DNA of 6,127 nucleotides from Dysosmobacter segnis. Lineage in GTDB: Bacteria; Bacillota; Clostridia; Oscillospirales; Oscillospiraceae. Below the pieces are notes generated by a model. It saw only the letters and a list, made by a program, of their open reading frames with translations, was not told the DNA's origin and did no database searches. Shown here piece by piece: positions 1 to 4,614 of the stretch (positions are counted from its first letter, which is position 1; every line of letters begins with the position of its first letter). Made by a program: the position numbers and the translations under genes. The DNA is taken from positions 1 through 6,127 of the forward strand of contig NZ_JACOQI010000046.1 in the NCBI RefSeq assembly GCF_014297285.1, read 5' to 3'.

Positions 1-52
1 TTGAATGATAGGTTTGCTCTGTTGTATAGTTCGCTTGAAGCTCGTTATCCAT
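1..52 (-). CDS. DUF1016/YhcG-type nuclease, second copy, N-terminal fragment (continues past left edge)
   Basis: Only the first 17 codons are in the window. They read MDNELQANYTTEQTYHS, nearly the same as the start of the full-length DUF1016 protein at 1806-2825 (MDNELQTNITTEQTYHS). The chosen ATG is at 52-50. The sequence GGGGTGA lies 5 nt upstream and can serve as ribosome site; the intact copy has the stronger GAGGTGA there. A GTG at 61-59 is an alternative in-frame start. The phosphatase remnant upstream stops at 60-58, so the two reading frames are no longer overlapped as in the intact copy if the ATG is used. Whether the rest of this gene is intact cannot be seen. By homology it would be a PD-(D/E)XK-domain protein. 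Confidence 0.7.
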   Translation of the reverse strand, partial: MDNELQANYTTEQTYHS

Positions 53-57
53 TCTGT

Positions 58-192
58 TCACCCCGCTCCTGCAATAATTCTCTCAGAAGTCCTTGGCATC
101 CCGCCAACACATCCTGCCAAGTCCTTCATCACGAATTCCGCCATCGGACCGCGACAGATATTGCCATGATACACACAGAGTATCTTTTTCAT
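58..192 (-). pseudogene. Decayed low-molecular-weight protein tyrosine phosphatase (internal deletion, dead active site)
   Basis: This is a 44-codon remnant of the phosphatase that is intact at 2818-3291. It starts at ATG 192-190 and reads MKKILCVYHGNICRGPMAEF, then VMKDL, in line with the intact protein, and then changes frame. In the intact gene the active-site loop is C-L-G-N-I-C-R-S; here the nucleophilic first Cys is Tyr (codon TAT instead of TGC), Leu is His, and the Ser after the Arg is Gly. The middle of the gene is missing: bases up to 123 match 3222 onward, bases before 117 match up to 2890, and the joint is a single CCAAGTC that occurs at both ends of the missing 326 bp. As 326 is not a multiple of three, the tail is out of frame and stops at TGA 60-58. 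It cannot be an active phosphatase. Confidence 0.88.
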
Positions 193-253
193 CGCTCTCC
201 TGTGTTACTTCTTTTTCTTCAGTATAGCAGGAAATCGCCTGTTCGTCGAGAGG
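193..253 (-). pseudogene. 3' fragment of a DUF1016 N-terminal-domain gene
   Basis: On the minus strand from about 253 this reads PLDEQAISCYTEEKEVTQES, which aligns with SLDAQAISCYTEEKEISQES near residues 139-158 of the intact DUF1016_N protein. Homology stops at about 252 (matching 3357), so the first 138 or so codons are absent. As in the intact copy, this frame has no stop before the phosphatase start and continues out of frame into it, ending at TGA 85-83. Compared with the intact copy, 6 bp (ACTCGC on the plus strand) are missing just before the phosphatase start, which cuts the AGGAG-to-ATG spacing from 10 to 4 nt. The fragment ends where the IS-bearing segment begins. Confidence 0.75.
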
Positions 254-289
254 CATTGTAATGCATTCTTCTGTAAATGGTGCCGGTTG

Positions 290-319
290 TTACACAATAC
301 ATAAAGAAAATATTATAAT
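290..319 (+). promoter_or_regulatory. Possible promoter of the IS3 transposase
   Basis: A perfect TATAAT lies at 314-319, about 33 nt before the transposase ATG. A weak -35 candidate, TTACAC at 290-295, is 18 nt upstream of it. The stretch is strongly AT-rich. The -10 box is convincing; the -35 is poor, so this is tentative. Confidence 0.4.
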
Positions 320-351
320 ATGGTGTTATCTTGAAATGAGGAGATGATGCT

Positions 352-1524
352 ATGCCCAAGAAATACCCGCTCGAGTTCAAAAAGCAAGCGATTCGTCGCT
401 ATGAAAAGGGTGAGTCCATTCCGGCTCTCTGCCAAGAACTGCACATATCGCAAAGCACCTTCTATCACTGGCGAAACCAGTACCGTTCTATTCAGACATC
501 TGCCCATACCTATACGCCCGCTGAGTTCGACGCTCTTGTCAGGCGGCTTCAAAAAGCCGAGCACAAGCTTTCTATTATTCAGTTATCCGGTTACCTGTCC
601 AAAGTACCTCTACAGGACAAGTTGGCCACTCTGGAGCATTTTCACAATGAAATGTCTGATTTGTACAGCGTTCACGAATTATGCGAAGCCTTGGATGTAT
701 CCCGCGGTACATTCTATAATCATATTTTCCGTCGCGCAGATCGTAGCAAATATGAATCCGAGAAGGCTCAGCTCATGCTGAAAGTAAAACAGATCTTCGA
801 TGATAGCGAACAGCGGTATGGCGCTGATAAGATTCGTACCGTCTTAGCCGAAAGCGGTCTGCGCATCAGTGCAAAACGAGTCTTGTCCATTATGCAGGAG
901 CTTGGCTTGCACAGTATTCGCACCGACGCAAAAAAGGTCTACAAGAATCAAATGCGAAAGAAGCAAAATCTGCTCCATCGAAAATTTACCACGAATCACC
1001 CAAATCAAGTATGGGTGAGCGATATTACTTACTTCAAAATCAAAAATGCATGGGTCTATCTTTGCGCTATTATCGACCTCTTCTCCCGTAAAGTCGTAGG
1101 GTATCGGGTATCCCGCGCAGCCAGTACTCGCCTTGTCACAACCACGTTCCGCAACGCTTATGCAGAACGAGGCTATCCGCAAAGCCTGACCTTTCATAGT
1201 GATAGGGGTGGGCAGTACATTTCCGCAGCCTTCAGTAAACTTTTACAGCAATATAATGTCAAACACTCCTTCTCAGCAAGCGGCACACCTCTCGATAATG
1301 CGGTCGCAGAGACATTCTTTGCCACATTCAAAAAAGAGGAGGCCTACCGGCGCGAATACACTTCTGAACGGCATTTTCGGAAGAGTGTGGATGAGTATAT
1401 TCGCTTTTACAACGAGGTTCGCCCCCATCAAACGCTGAAATACAAGACACCGCAAGCATTTGAAGTAACATATCAAGGTAGCTATATCGAAAAGCCGTGT
1501 TCATATAACGATGCCGGCGTATGA
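352..1524 (+). CDS. IS3-family transposase, single-frame OrfAB, DDE type
   Basis: This 390-residue protein cuts and joins IS ends. Residues 1-50 form a helix-turn-helix module (motif ALCQELHISQSTFYHWRNQY) that would bind the terminal repeats. Residues 105-128 hold the segment usually found at the start of OrfB (ALDVSRGTFYNH). The rve-type integrase core follows, with D224 (WVSDITY), D284 (FHSDRGGQY) and E320 (DNAVAETFF), giving the DD(35)E spacing of IS3 transposases. The C-terminal YNEVRPHQTLKYKTP motif is also typical. Start: ATG 352, with GAGGAG at 338-343, 8 nt upstream. Most IS3 elements make OrfAB by -1 frameshifting between two ORFs; here both parts are in one open frame, so no frameshift is needed. 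All catalytic residues are present and no break is seen, so it may be active. Confidence 0.93.
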   Translation: MPKKYPLEFKKQAIRRYEKGESIPALCQELHISQSTFYHWRNQYRSIQTSAHTYTPAEFDALVRRLQKAEHKLSIIQLSGYLSKVPLQDKLATLEHFHNEMSDLYSVHELCEALDVSRGTFYNHIFRRADRSKYESEKAQLMLKVKQIFDDSEQRYGADKIRTVLAESGLRISAKRVLSIMQELGLHSIRTDAKKVYKNQMRKKQNLLHRKFTTNHPNQVWVSDITYFKIKNAWVYLCAIIDLFSRKVVGYRVSRAASTRLVTTTFRNAYAERGYPQSLTFHSDRGGQYISAAFSKLLQQYNVKHSFSASGTPLDNAVAETFFATFKKEEAYRREYTSERHFRKSVDEYIRFYNEVRPHQTLKYKTPQAFEVTYQGSYIEKPCSYNDAGV

Positions 1525-1582
1525 AAACATCTTCGCAATTTTGATGTTTCCCGATACACATTAGCCATACACAAAAAAACGG

Positions 1583-1605
1583 AAAGCCTTGTATCGCAAG
1601 GCTTT
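1583..1605 (-). terminator. Stem-loop with T-tract, probable intrinsic terminator
   Basis: AAAGCCTTG at 1583-1591 pairs perfectly with CAAGGCTTT at 1597-1605 around a 5-nt loop. Read on the minus strand, the stem is followed by CCG and seven Ts (1579-1573), a good terminator for transcripts coming from the DUF1016 nuclease gene. On the plus strand only TTTT follows, so it may also stop transcription leaving the IS, less efficiently. With candidate B for the IS tips, the T-tract would touch the IS end. Confidence 0.65.
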
Positions 1606-1616
1606 TCAAATAAGAA

Positions 1617-1657
1617 ACCACCCGTATTTCGACAAAAAAGTTCGAAATACGGGTGGT
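1617..1657 (-). terminator. Perfect 16-bp stem-loop, second terminator-like hairpin
   Basis: ACCACCCGTATTTCGA at 1617-1632 is perfectly complementary to 1642-1657, with a 9-nt A-rich loop. On the minus strand the stem is followed by TTTCTTATTTG, a broken T-tract, so it could act as the first of two tandem terminators about 150 nt after the nuclease stop codon. Such a long perfect palindrome could also be a mobile-element tip or protein-binding site. Confidence 0.5.
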
Positions 1658-1805
1658 GTTCATATGTCAGGCGGCTTCAATTCGGATATTTTGCCTTGGA
1701 ATCCTTGTACCGCAACGGCTTGCAAATTTCCGGCAAAAAATACTCGCAATTTTTTTGAGGTACTACTGACGCTATTCGAACCCCCGGTCGAATTCAACAC
1801 GAGTA
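1658..1805. other. Gene-free spacer downstream of the DUF1016 nuclease gene
   Basis: No supported gene is seen here. Short open stretches exist on both strands, but none has a ribosome site or recognisable motif. The minus strand contains GGGGGTTCGAAT (1785-1774), which resembles the first half of a tRNA T-arm, but the second half of the stem does not follow and no tRNA can be folded. The same place has 6-bp inverted arms ATTCGA (1774-1779) and TCGAAT (1788-1793). It could be a relic of an integration site, but that is a guess. Confidence 0.3.
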
Positions 1806-2825
1806 TTACTCGTCCAGCTTTTGGAACTCATCCAGCCGCAGTTCTCGCTTCAATTCTTCCTCTGTCGGCAGATAGGTAAAATACTTGGATGCGAAAATCT
1901 GGTGATTATCCTCCGGCAAAGTGTACTTCACAACAGCATCACTTTTATCGGCGCAGAGGACAATGCCAATCGGCGGTGTATCTCCTTCGTTCATCAACTC
2001 ACGAGTATAGTAGTTGACGTACATCTGCATCTGACCGAGATCCTGATGCGTAAGCTGACCCATCTTCAGATCGATTAGCACAAAGCACTTGAGGATATAA
2101 TTGTAAAACACAAGGTCGATGAAAAAGTTCTGACCATCCAGCGTAAACTTTTTCTGTCGGGCTACGAAGGAGAAGCCTCGTCCCAGCTCCAGCAGGAAGT
2201 GTTGCAGGTGATCAATCAATGCCTGCTCCAATTCTCCCTCATACACATGCGTATCCGGTTGGATTTGCAGGAACTCCATTACATAGGGGTCTTTGATGAT
2301 TCTTTCATATTCCGGTTTCGGCTCCGTTGTTTGTATCTCAGCAGCAACAAGTGATTTATCCTGGCTTGCCAAGATGCGCTGATAGTACATCGTGTGGATC
2401 TGCCGTTCAAGCTGCCGGACGCTCCATGCGGACTTCGCACATTCTTCCGCATAGAAGGCTCTTTCTTTCTCGTCGGGAACGCGCATCAGTAGTCGGTAGT
2501 GCGACCAGCTCAATTCAGGACACAGTGTGTCTCGAATTGGATATGCGCAGTAGAACTGGCGCATCTTTCGCAAATTTGACTCGTCAAATCCCTTCCCGAA
2601 TTCCGCCATCAGATGTGCGGACAGGTATTGCAGCAGCTTTTTGCCATATCCTGCCCGGTCATTTTCTCCGCAGGCTTTGTAGATCTGCTCGCCGATTTCC
2701 CAATAGGCTGTCACCATCGCGGAGTTTACTGCCACACTCAAACTGCGCTGTGCAGACACAATGGAATGGCGGATTGAATGATAGGTTTGCTCTGTTGTAA
2801 TGTTTGTTTGAAGCTCGTTATCCAT
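1806..2825 (-). CDS. DUF1016/YhcG family protein with PD-(D/E)XK nuclease domain
   Basis: This 339-residue protein has the two-part YhcG layout. The DUF1016 N-terminal domain covers about residues 10-150 (AYWEIGEQIYK, then FDESNLRKMRQFY). The C-terminal PD-(D/E)XK domain covers about 175-330, with an acidic residue in GELEQALIDHL (E198 or E200), D237 in FFIDLVFYN, and the D-x-K pair D252/K254 in VLIDLKMG, followed by GQMQMYVNYY and PIGIVLCADKSD. All expected catalytic positions are present and the length is normal. By fold it should cleave DNA or RNA; the family's substrate is not established from sequence. Start: the ATG at 2825 is preceded by GAGGTGA 5 nt upstream; a GTG at 2834 would add three residues but has poorer spacing. 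The start lies inside the phosphatase gene (8-nt overlap with its TAA at 2820-2818), suggesting translational coupling. By eye it is AT-richer than the genes upstream. Confidence 0.9.
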   Translation of the reverse strand: MDNELQTNITTEQTYHSIRHSIVSAQRSLSVAVNSAMVTAYWEIGEQIYKACGENDRAGYGKKLLQYLSAHLMAEFGKGFDESNLRKMRQFYCAYPIRDTLCPELSWSHYRLLMRVPDEKERAFYAEECAKSAWSVRQLERQIHTMYYQRILASQDKSLVAAEIQTTEPKPEYERIIKDPYVMEFLQIQPDTHVYEGELEQALIDHLQHFLLELGRGFSFVARQKKFTLDGQNFFIDLVFYNYILKCFVLIDLKMGQLTHQDLGQMQMYVNYYTRELMNEGDTPPIGIVLCADKSDAVVKYTLPEDNHQIFASKYFTYLPTEEELKRELRLDEFQKLDE

Positions 2826-3357
2826 TCTGTTCACCTCGCTCCTGCAATAATTCTCTCAGCAGCCCCTGACACCCCTCCAGCACATCCTGCCAAGTCGATT
2901 CGAAGTCTTCGGTGTACCACGGGTCGGCAACATCGCGGGAGTGGTCGGTGTAGTCCATCAGAAGGTGTAGCTTGCCGGCAAAATCGCCGCCGCAGATGCG
3001 GTACATATTCCGCAGGTTCGCGCTGTCCATGCCGATCAGCAGGTCGTACTTGTCGTAGTCCTGGTTGGTAAGCTGCCGCGCCGCGTGGCCGTCGCAGGAG
3101 ATCCCGTGCTCCGCCAGCTTGCGTCGCGCCGGAGGATAAACCGGGTTGCCGATCTCCTCCCGGCTGGTGGCCGCCGATTCGATATGGAATTGTGAGGCAA
3201 GCCCAGCCTTCTTGACCAAGTCCTTCATCACAAACTCCGCCATCGGGCTGCGGCAGATATTGCCCAGGCACACAAAGAGTATTTTCATCATCGCACTCGC
3301 TCTCCTGAGAGATTTCTTTTTCCTCAGTATAGCAGGAAATTGCCTGCGCGTCGAGAG
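2774..3357. repeat. Intact copy of the duplicated DUF1016_N-phosphatase-DUF1016 junction
   Basis: This is the fuller partner of the repeat at 1-252. It holds the 3' part of the DUF1016_N domain coding region, the whole phosphatase gene and the first codons of the nuclease gene. The 7-bp sequence CCAAGTC occurs at 2890-2896 and 3216-3222; in the other copy everything between them, plus one repeat, is gone. The right limit (3357) is where the other copy meets the IS-bearing segment. The left limit is set only by the window edge of the other copy. Confidence 0.85.
2818..3291 (-). CDS. Low-molecular-weight protein tyrosine phosphatase
   Basis: This cytosolic 157-residue enzyme belongs to the LMW-PTP/Wzb/arsenate-reductase-like family and should remove phosphate from phosphotyrosine or a related substrate through a cysteine intermediate. 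The P-loop C-x5-R-S is at the N-terminus: C8, R14 and S15 in VCLGNICRSPMAEF. The general acid is D123 in the ADPWY motif. GNPVYPPARRKLAEHGI at 48-64 and DYDLLIGMD-like KYDLLIGMDSANLRN at 81-95 are also family-typical. Length is normal. Two adjacent Met codons can start it; AGGAG is 10 nt before the first. The whole gene lies within a longer out-of-frame reading frame from the upstream DUF1016_N gene and its 3' end overlaps the nuclease start. No tyrosine kinase or capsule gene is nearby, so its partner is unknown; its place between two DUF1016 genes suggests a shared task. Confidence 0.93.
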   Translation of the reverse strand: MMKILFVCLGNICRSPMAEFVMKDLVKKAGLASQFHIESAATSREEIGNPVYPPARRKLAEHGISCDGHAARQLTNQDYDKYDLLIGMDSANLRNMYRICGGDFAGKLHLLMDYTDHSRDVADPWYTEDFESTWQDVLEGCQGLLRELLQERGEQNG

Positions 3358-3772
3358 AAGAATGCAGCCACGCCTGAGATTCTATGGCTTCCAGTAGTTT
3401 GCCTTTCTTCCATTCGAAACACAGGGCGGCTCGGATGTACCACGCCCGTTCCTCGCTGCTGCCGCATCCTTCTAAAATCGCCACATTCCGCGTCCAGCCG
3501 AGGCGCATCGCCAGATGCATGATTTCAGGGGATTTCTCATAGGCGGCGTAAAACGCGCGCATCCGGCGCAGGTTGCGGGGAGAAAAGCCCTCGGCCGCAG
3601 GATAAGTGGCTTGCAGGTATTCCGACGCCGCGACAGCCGCGCCTTTCTCCGCTCTGTCGCTGACCACTCGGCCAATCTCGCAGTACAGCTCTATCTGCGG
3701 GAGCTGTGCCGAAACAGCAGCATCCAGCGCGGCAAACATGGTGGTGTAATCTGTTGGCTTGCGAATGTTCAT
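2831..3772 (-). CDS. Stand-alone DUF1016 N-terminal-domain protein; frame runs on through the phosphatase gene
   Basis: Residues 1 to about 160 match the DUF1016 N-terminal domain: LPQIELYCEIGRVVSDRAEKG and GFSPRNLRRMRAFYAAYE near 23-79, GWTRNVAIL near 92-100 and ERAWYIRAA near 108-116. There is no PD-(D/E)XK domain, so it is probably a DNA-binding or partner subunit rather than a nuclease. Start: ATG 3772, with AGGAG 7 nt upstream; a TTG at 3808 is less likely. The frame has no stop where such proteins would be expected to end (about 3290). It continues 153 codons, one base out of register with the phosphatase gene, to a stop at 2831. The tail is rich in Arg, Gly, Ala and Pro and looks like a shadow of the GC-rich phosphatase gene, so the functional protein may be only the first part. 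The domain call is firm; the true C-terminus is uncertain. Confidence 0.75.
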   Translation of the reverse strand: MNIRKPTDYTTMFAALDAAVSAQLPQIELYCEIGRVVSDRAEKGAAVAASEYLQATYPAAEGFSPRNLRRMRAFYAAYEKSPEIMHLAMRLGWTRNVAILEGCGSSEERAWYIRAALCFEWKKGKLLEAIESQAWLHSSLDAQAISCYTEEKEISQESECDDENTLCVPGQYLPQPDGGVCDEGLGQEGWACLTIPYRIGGHQPGGDRQPGLSSGATQAGGARDLLRRPRGAAAYQPGLRQVRPADRHGQREPAEYVPHLRRRFCRQATPSDGLHRPLPRCCRPVVHRRLRIDLAGCAGGVSGAAERIIAGAR

Positions 3773-3788
3773 TGGCTTTCTCCTTTCT

Positions 3789-3801
3789 GGCACAATGTGC
3801 C
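3789..3801. promoter_or_regulatory. Short palindrome upstream of DUF1016_N
   Basis: GGCACAATGTGCC has perfect 6-bp arms around one central base and lies just upstream of the DUF1016_N ribosome site. It has the size of an operator half-site pair, but a single short palindrome can arise by chance and no promoter was recognised beside it. Confidence 0.25.
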
Positions 3802-3812
3802 TGATCAACGCT

Positions 3813-3860
3813 CAAAGCAGAGAAAAGCACGGTGACACCGCCGTGTTTTTCTCTGCTTTG
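3813..3860. repeat. 20-bp inverted repeat between the metallophosphoesterase and DUF1016_N genes
   Basis: The arms 3813-3832 and 3841-3860 pair over 20 positions with one G-T exception, around an 8-nt loop. The structure begins 8 nt after the metallophosphoesterase stop codon on the minus strand. No T-tract follows on either strand, so a classic intrinsic terminator is doubtful. It could protect an upstream mRNA end, attenuate transcription into the DUF1016_N gene, or be a protein-binding site. The inner part can also form CGGTG-A-CACCG (3830-3840). Confidence 0.6.
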
Positions 3861-3867
3861 ACCTGCT

Positions 3868-4614
3868 TCAGATGACCTGCACGATCTGCTCCCAGAGCAG
3901 GATGTGCTTTTCGTCAATGGCTCGGTTGTCGTGGTAGTGGCCGAACAGCCAGTAGTGGTATCTTGCTCTTTCCCGTACCTCTTGCAGGAAGTCCGTGAGC
4001 CGGTCCGCCTCGTTGTGGCGGCTTCCCATGAGGGCGATGCTGGTTGGGGCGCAGTGGGTGATGATGTAGTCCACCGCCCAGCCGACCGCGTCGAGGTTTC
4101 GCCGCGCCTCGGCGTATTCCTCATCGGAGGGCAGCTCCCGCACCCACCACGAGATATGGTTGATGCGGTATCTCGCTCTGTGCTTGCGTTGAAGCGTCAT
4201 GAGCCTTCGCTCAAAATCCGGGGCATCCGGCTCCAGAATCCCATCCTCGATGTCATGGCTTTTTGCGCCGCCCATGGTGAAGAAGCGGCAGCCCTCCAGC
4301 TCGAAGATCTGGCCGCGCATCAGGTGCAGCACATGAGGGCGAACGCGGTGTACCTTGCCGCCGTGCCACTCCGCCACGGGGTATCGTTCCAGCGCGTCGT
4401 AGTTCTCATGATTCCCGCAGACGAAGGCGAGTGTGAAGGGCAGGCGTTCCAGCCAGTCCAGCGTTTCATCGTCGCGGCTGTCACCAAACCACACGCCGCC
4501 GCAGTCTCCTGTAATGATGACCGTGTCATCCTTCGTCATGTTAGCTTGTTCCGGGAAGTATTCCGATTGGAAACGCTGGAAGTTTCCGTGACAGTCACCA
4601 GTCACATAAATCAT
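3868..4614 (-). CDS. Calcineurin-like metallophosphoesterase
   Basis: This 248-residue soluble protein has the metal-binding motifs of the family in order: GDCHG (6-10, D7 and H9), GDCGG (36-40, D37), GNHE (67-70, N68 and H69), the isolated His in THCAP (H187), and GHYH (225-228). These bind two metal ions and hydrolyse phosphoester bonds; the substrate (phosphoprotein, nucleotide or nucleic acid) cannot be told from sequence. No signal peptide or membrane segment is seen. Start: ATG 4614, overlapping the recombinase stop as ATGA, with AGGAGG 8 nt upstream inside the recombinase 3' end. That arrangement implies one transcript and coupled translation. The protein ends at 3868 just before the 20-bp inverted repeat. 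It is near normal length and intact. Confidence 0.9.
   Translation of the reverse strand: MIYVTGDCHGNFQRFQSEYFPEQANMTKDDTVIITGDCGGVWFGDSRDDETLDWLERLPFTLAFVCGNHENYDALERYPVAEWHGGKVHRVRPHVLHLMRGQIFELEGCRFFTMGGAKSHDIEDGILEPDAPDFERRLMTLQRKHRARYRINHISWWVRELPSDEEYAEARRNLDAVGWAVDYIITHCAPTSIALMGSRHNEADRLTDFLQEVRERARYHYWLFGHYHDNRAIDEKHILLWEQIVQVI

Larger units (their letters stand above)
1..252. repeat. Diverged, partly deleted copy of the module at 2774-3357
   Basis: Bases 1-117 align without gaps to 2774-2890 with about nine bases in ten identical by my hand alignment. Bases 117-192 align to 3216-3291 after a 326-bp deletion, and 196-252 align to 3301-3357 after a further 6-bp indel. The copy covers the tail of DUF1016_N, the ends of the phosphatase gene and the start of the DUF1016 nuclease gene, in the same orientation as the intact copy. 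It is therefore a direct repeat of a gene-junction segment, too diverged to be a very recent tandem duplication. Confidence 0.88.
257..1573 (+). mobile_element. IS3-family insertion sequence (ends approximate)
   Basis: The element is defined by its transposase gene at 352-1524, the only gene here on the plus strand. The true tips are uncertain. Candidate A runs 257-1558: it begins TGTA, ends TACA, and has the same 3 bp, CAT, outside both tips (254-256 and 1559-1561), fitting the 3-bp target duplications common in IS3 elements; the inner tips match poorly. Candidate B runs 272-1573: TGTAAATGG against TGTGTATGG on the opposite strand matches 7 of 9, but without a flanking duplication. The coordinates given are the outer limits. 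The element sits exactly where homology of the left duplicated module ends. Confidence 0.65.

Noticed and set aside
1..261. 86-codon plus-strand open frame at the left edge
   Set aside because: It runs antisense through the decayed phosphatase copy and the nuclease start, which are identified by alignment with the intact copy.
344..781. 145-codon plus-strand open frame starting just before the transposase
   Set aside because: Its ATG sits directly against the GAGGAG site (no proper spacing), while the transposase ATG at 352 has correct spacing and a clear family match.
1328..1663. 111-codon minus-strand open frame including the two hairpins
   Set aside because: Most of it is antisense to the transposase 3' end, and the rest translates the palindromes; it has no family resemblance.
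1771..1800. A tRNA gene
   Set aside because: Only half of a T-arm is seen; acceptor, D and anticodon arms could not be found on either strand.
2327..2800. 157-codon plus-strand open frame
   Set aside because: Antisense to the DUF1016 nuclease gene, with no recognisable features.
3537..4124. 195-codon minus-strand open frame
   Set aside because: Out of frame with the metallophosphoesterase and DUF1016_N genes, with Thr/Ser/Arg-rich low-complexity content; no motif or ribosome site supports it.
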